This document shows, piece after piece, positions 54,800-55,862 of a DNA stretch of 55,862 nucleotides. Source of the DNA: Nostoc sp. LPT (GTDB lineage: Bacteria > Cyanobacteriota > Cyanobacteriia > Cyanobacteriales > Nostocaceae); contig NZ_JABXKF010000163.1 of the NCBI RefSeq assembly GCF_017115165.1, forward strand, positions 1-55,862, read 5' to 3'. The stretch's first letter is position 1. Each line of letters begins with the position of its first letter. The notes beneath the pieces are model-generated. The model did no database searches. It was not told where the DNA came from and saw only the letters and a program-made list of their open reading frames with translations. Made by a program: the position numbers and the translations under genes.

Positions 54800-55342
54800 A
54801 AAAACCTCAATAATGGCGCAGACTTATTGATTCGGCTCCAAGATTATGGTGTAATCAAGCAGAGTATTGAATCAAATTGGGGTTGTAATTATTGAAAGTA
54901 TTTACTACCCAGTTTGTGACTGCGTTGATGCTGTTAGATAGTGGAGATTAGCCGTCTATTCAGCATTATAAATATTGCAGTTATCTGTTAAAAGTTAAAT
55001 AGCTTCTTACAGATATGGCAGTAAATATTAGTGGGATGCGAAATACAACAAGGTGCTAAAAATTAGTTCCAATCCTGTCACCAAAAATTCAAAAAACTTC
55101 CAAACATACGGCAGGTGCATGAGAAATTTTTACTTCATCACAGCAAGACAAGCATTATTTTGGCTGCAAAGAAGATACATAGAAAAATCAGTCCAGCCTA
55201 CGCTATGGCAACAGTTCGCCAAACGAAAAACCGATTTTTGGACGGTTTTGCTCCACTTCGATTAACGTTATGCCGTCACCAATAACTGATGAGGCTGGTC
55301 TGATACTCACTTCAAAGGAATCTAAGGAGTTTTTGTTTTGGT
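54800..55342. other. vnfH upstream region and spacer to the right-hand vnfDG
   Basis: The vnfH ribosome site TGAGG precedes the ATG. Read on the minus strand, GAATAGACGGCTAAT at about 54950-54965 resembles half of the vnf boxes but lacks their palindrome. A plus frame at 55053-55265 contains WLQRRYIEKSVQPTLWQQF, with no recognised domain. I see no paired operator here. Confidence 0.4.
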
Positions 55343-55433
55343 ATTAGATTCCCTATAAATAAAGAATATCATACATCTGGCCAATTTACTTGCGCCGATA
55401 AATTAATTTACAAACAGTATTCGTGGTTACAAT

Positions 55434-55490
55434 TACTCATCAGCTAGAAAGCTTAAAAGCAAACAATTGCGTTTTTCCTATTGTTTTGAA
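55434..55490 (-). pseudogene. Fragment of psiE-like 3' end
   Basis: CATCAGCTAGAAAGC followed by AACAATTGCGTTTTT matches the last codons of the psiE-like gene at 46216. It is not coding. The same fragment is in the left arm. Confidence 0.5.
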
Positions 55491-55566
55491 TGGAGCAAAT
55501 ATCGCCGATTTATCCAACTGAAGTATCTAGAGTCTAAATAGCAATTAAATCATTTACACTGTTATA

Positions 55567-55654
55567 TATAGTTAGAATAGTCTGTCTATTCTCGTTGCTA
55601 AAAGTCTTATATATAAAAGAATTGCGGCTGCTTTAATCTAGACAGAACTGTCTA
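55567..55654 (+). promoter_or_regulatory. Paired palindromic operator upstream of right vnfDG
   Basis: The distal box contains AATAGTCTGTCTATT (in 55567-55590), and the proximal box is TAGACAGAACTGTCTA (55639-55654). The box starts are 72 bp apart. The proximal box lies about 184 bp before the vnfDG start, leaving a long 5' leader. This is the least degraded of the three operator pairs. Confidence 0.7.
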
Positions 55655-55837
55655 TTATAAACTGATTTTATTCTAAAATTGCAATACTAATTCAGCTAAT
55701 TGTTATCAACTTTACTATTATTAATTAAAAAGGTTGATAGGATTTTGAAATCAAGGAACTCAAAGAAGTTTCTGACAAAAATAAAGATATAGAAGAATCC
55801 TTCTTCTTATCAGCAATTGCACAAGGAGCAATCAACC

Positions 55838-55862
55838 ATGCCAATGAAGTTGTTTAAGTGCG
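55838..55862 (+). CDS. vnfDG: Start of a second vnfDG copy, cut by window edge
   Basis: Eight codons (MPMKLFKC) and one base are visible. A ribosome-site-like AAGGAG lies nine bases upstream. The sequence is identical to the left copy over the 55 bp shared by both ends. Whether both genes are intact is not visible. Confidence 0.55.

Larger units (their letters stand above)
55343..55862. repeat. Right arm of a ~520-bp inverted duplication (vnfDG upstream region)
   Basis: This matches 1-522 in reverse complement. The last 55 bases are exact, and the rest is clearly homologous, with small indels and substitutions. It contains the psiE fragment, the paired palindromes and the leader, in the same order. 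Confidence 0.85.

Noticed and set aside
54940..54970. vnf operator upstream of vnfH
   Set aside because: GAATAGACGGCTAAT is only loosely similar and not palindromic, so I do not annotate it as a site.
1..55862. The whole window as a transposon with terminal inverted repeats
   Set aside because: The repeats are the 5' ends of a coding gene with its promoter, and no transposase or target duplication frames them. An assembly fork is simpler.

Overview
The window looks like chromosomal DNA of a heterocyst-forming, nitrogen-fixing cyanobacterium of the Nostoc/Anabaena type. The signs are frequent HIP1 octamers (GCGATCGC), tandem heptamer repeats of the STRR kind, MITE-like palindromes, and genes of the alternative (vanadium) nitrogenase. 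Product names come from reading protein motifs. No database search was run.

Layout. Both ends stop inside the first codons of what I read as vnfDG, pointing outwards, and the outermost 55 bases are an exact inverted repeat. The homology continues, less perfectly, for about 520 bp at each end. 1-4.9 kb: a decayed area with transposase, GIY-YIG and antitoxin-like fragments around a TetR regulator, a glutamine amidotransferase and an HNH nuclease. 5-9.4 kb: a tungstate/vanadate-type ABC transporter (vupABC-like), a nifV remnant split by a 175-bp MITE, and a VnfR-type repressor. 10.1-14.6 kb: an opine-dehydrogenase-like gene converging on an unusual D-amino-acid-oxidase/ATP-grasp fusion. 14.9-21 kb: type II NADH dehydrogenase, a pair of small paralogues and a NitT/TauT-type ABC transporter. 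21.2-23.6 kb: a 21-bp tandem repeat and a TIR-GUN4 gene with a small partner. 24.1-25.5 kb: vnfE with no vnfN beside it. 25.6-36.6 kb: an acyl-CoA-dehydrogenase-like gene, a TnpB element with a nonsense codon, and a siderophore-iron uptake operon that carries decayed partial copies. 37-41 kb: a GTPase, then toxin-antitoxin and protease fragments. 41.1-45.7 kb: a cox operon of the alternative oxidase type, with subunit II lacking the CuA ligands. 46-50.3 kb: psiE-like gene, nitroreductase, 2OG-Fe(II) oxygenase and a scar of gene fragments. 50.5-54.8 kb: intact nifV, a second VnfR and a divergent vnfH.

How it fits together. The vup transporter would import vanadate. NifV makes homocitrate for the cofactor, VnfE takes part in cofactor assembly, VnfH is the Fe-protein and VnfDG the catalytic subunit. 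Two VnfR paralogues (HTH plus a periplasmic-binding-like domain) would repress the system. A paired palindromic motif with about 73 bp between its halves lies before both vnfDG starts and before vnfE, and it is the best candidate VnfR operator. The cox operon would protect nitrogenase by consuming oxygen. The region has been heavily reshaped: vnfR-nifV, the vnfDG promoter, tetR, nitroreductase and fecB segments occur in intact and broken copies, and repeat DNA has entered several coding regions in frame.

Most promising leads: the paired vnf operators, the divergent VnfH, the DAO/ATP-grasp fusion next to an opine dehydrogenase, and the TIR-GUN4 pair.
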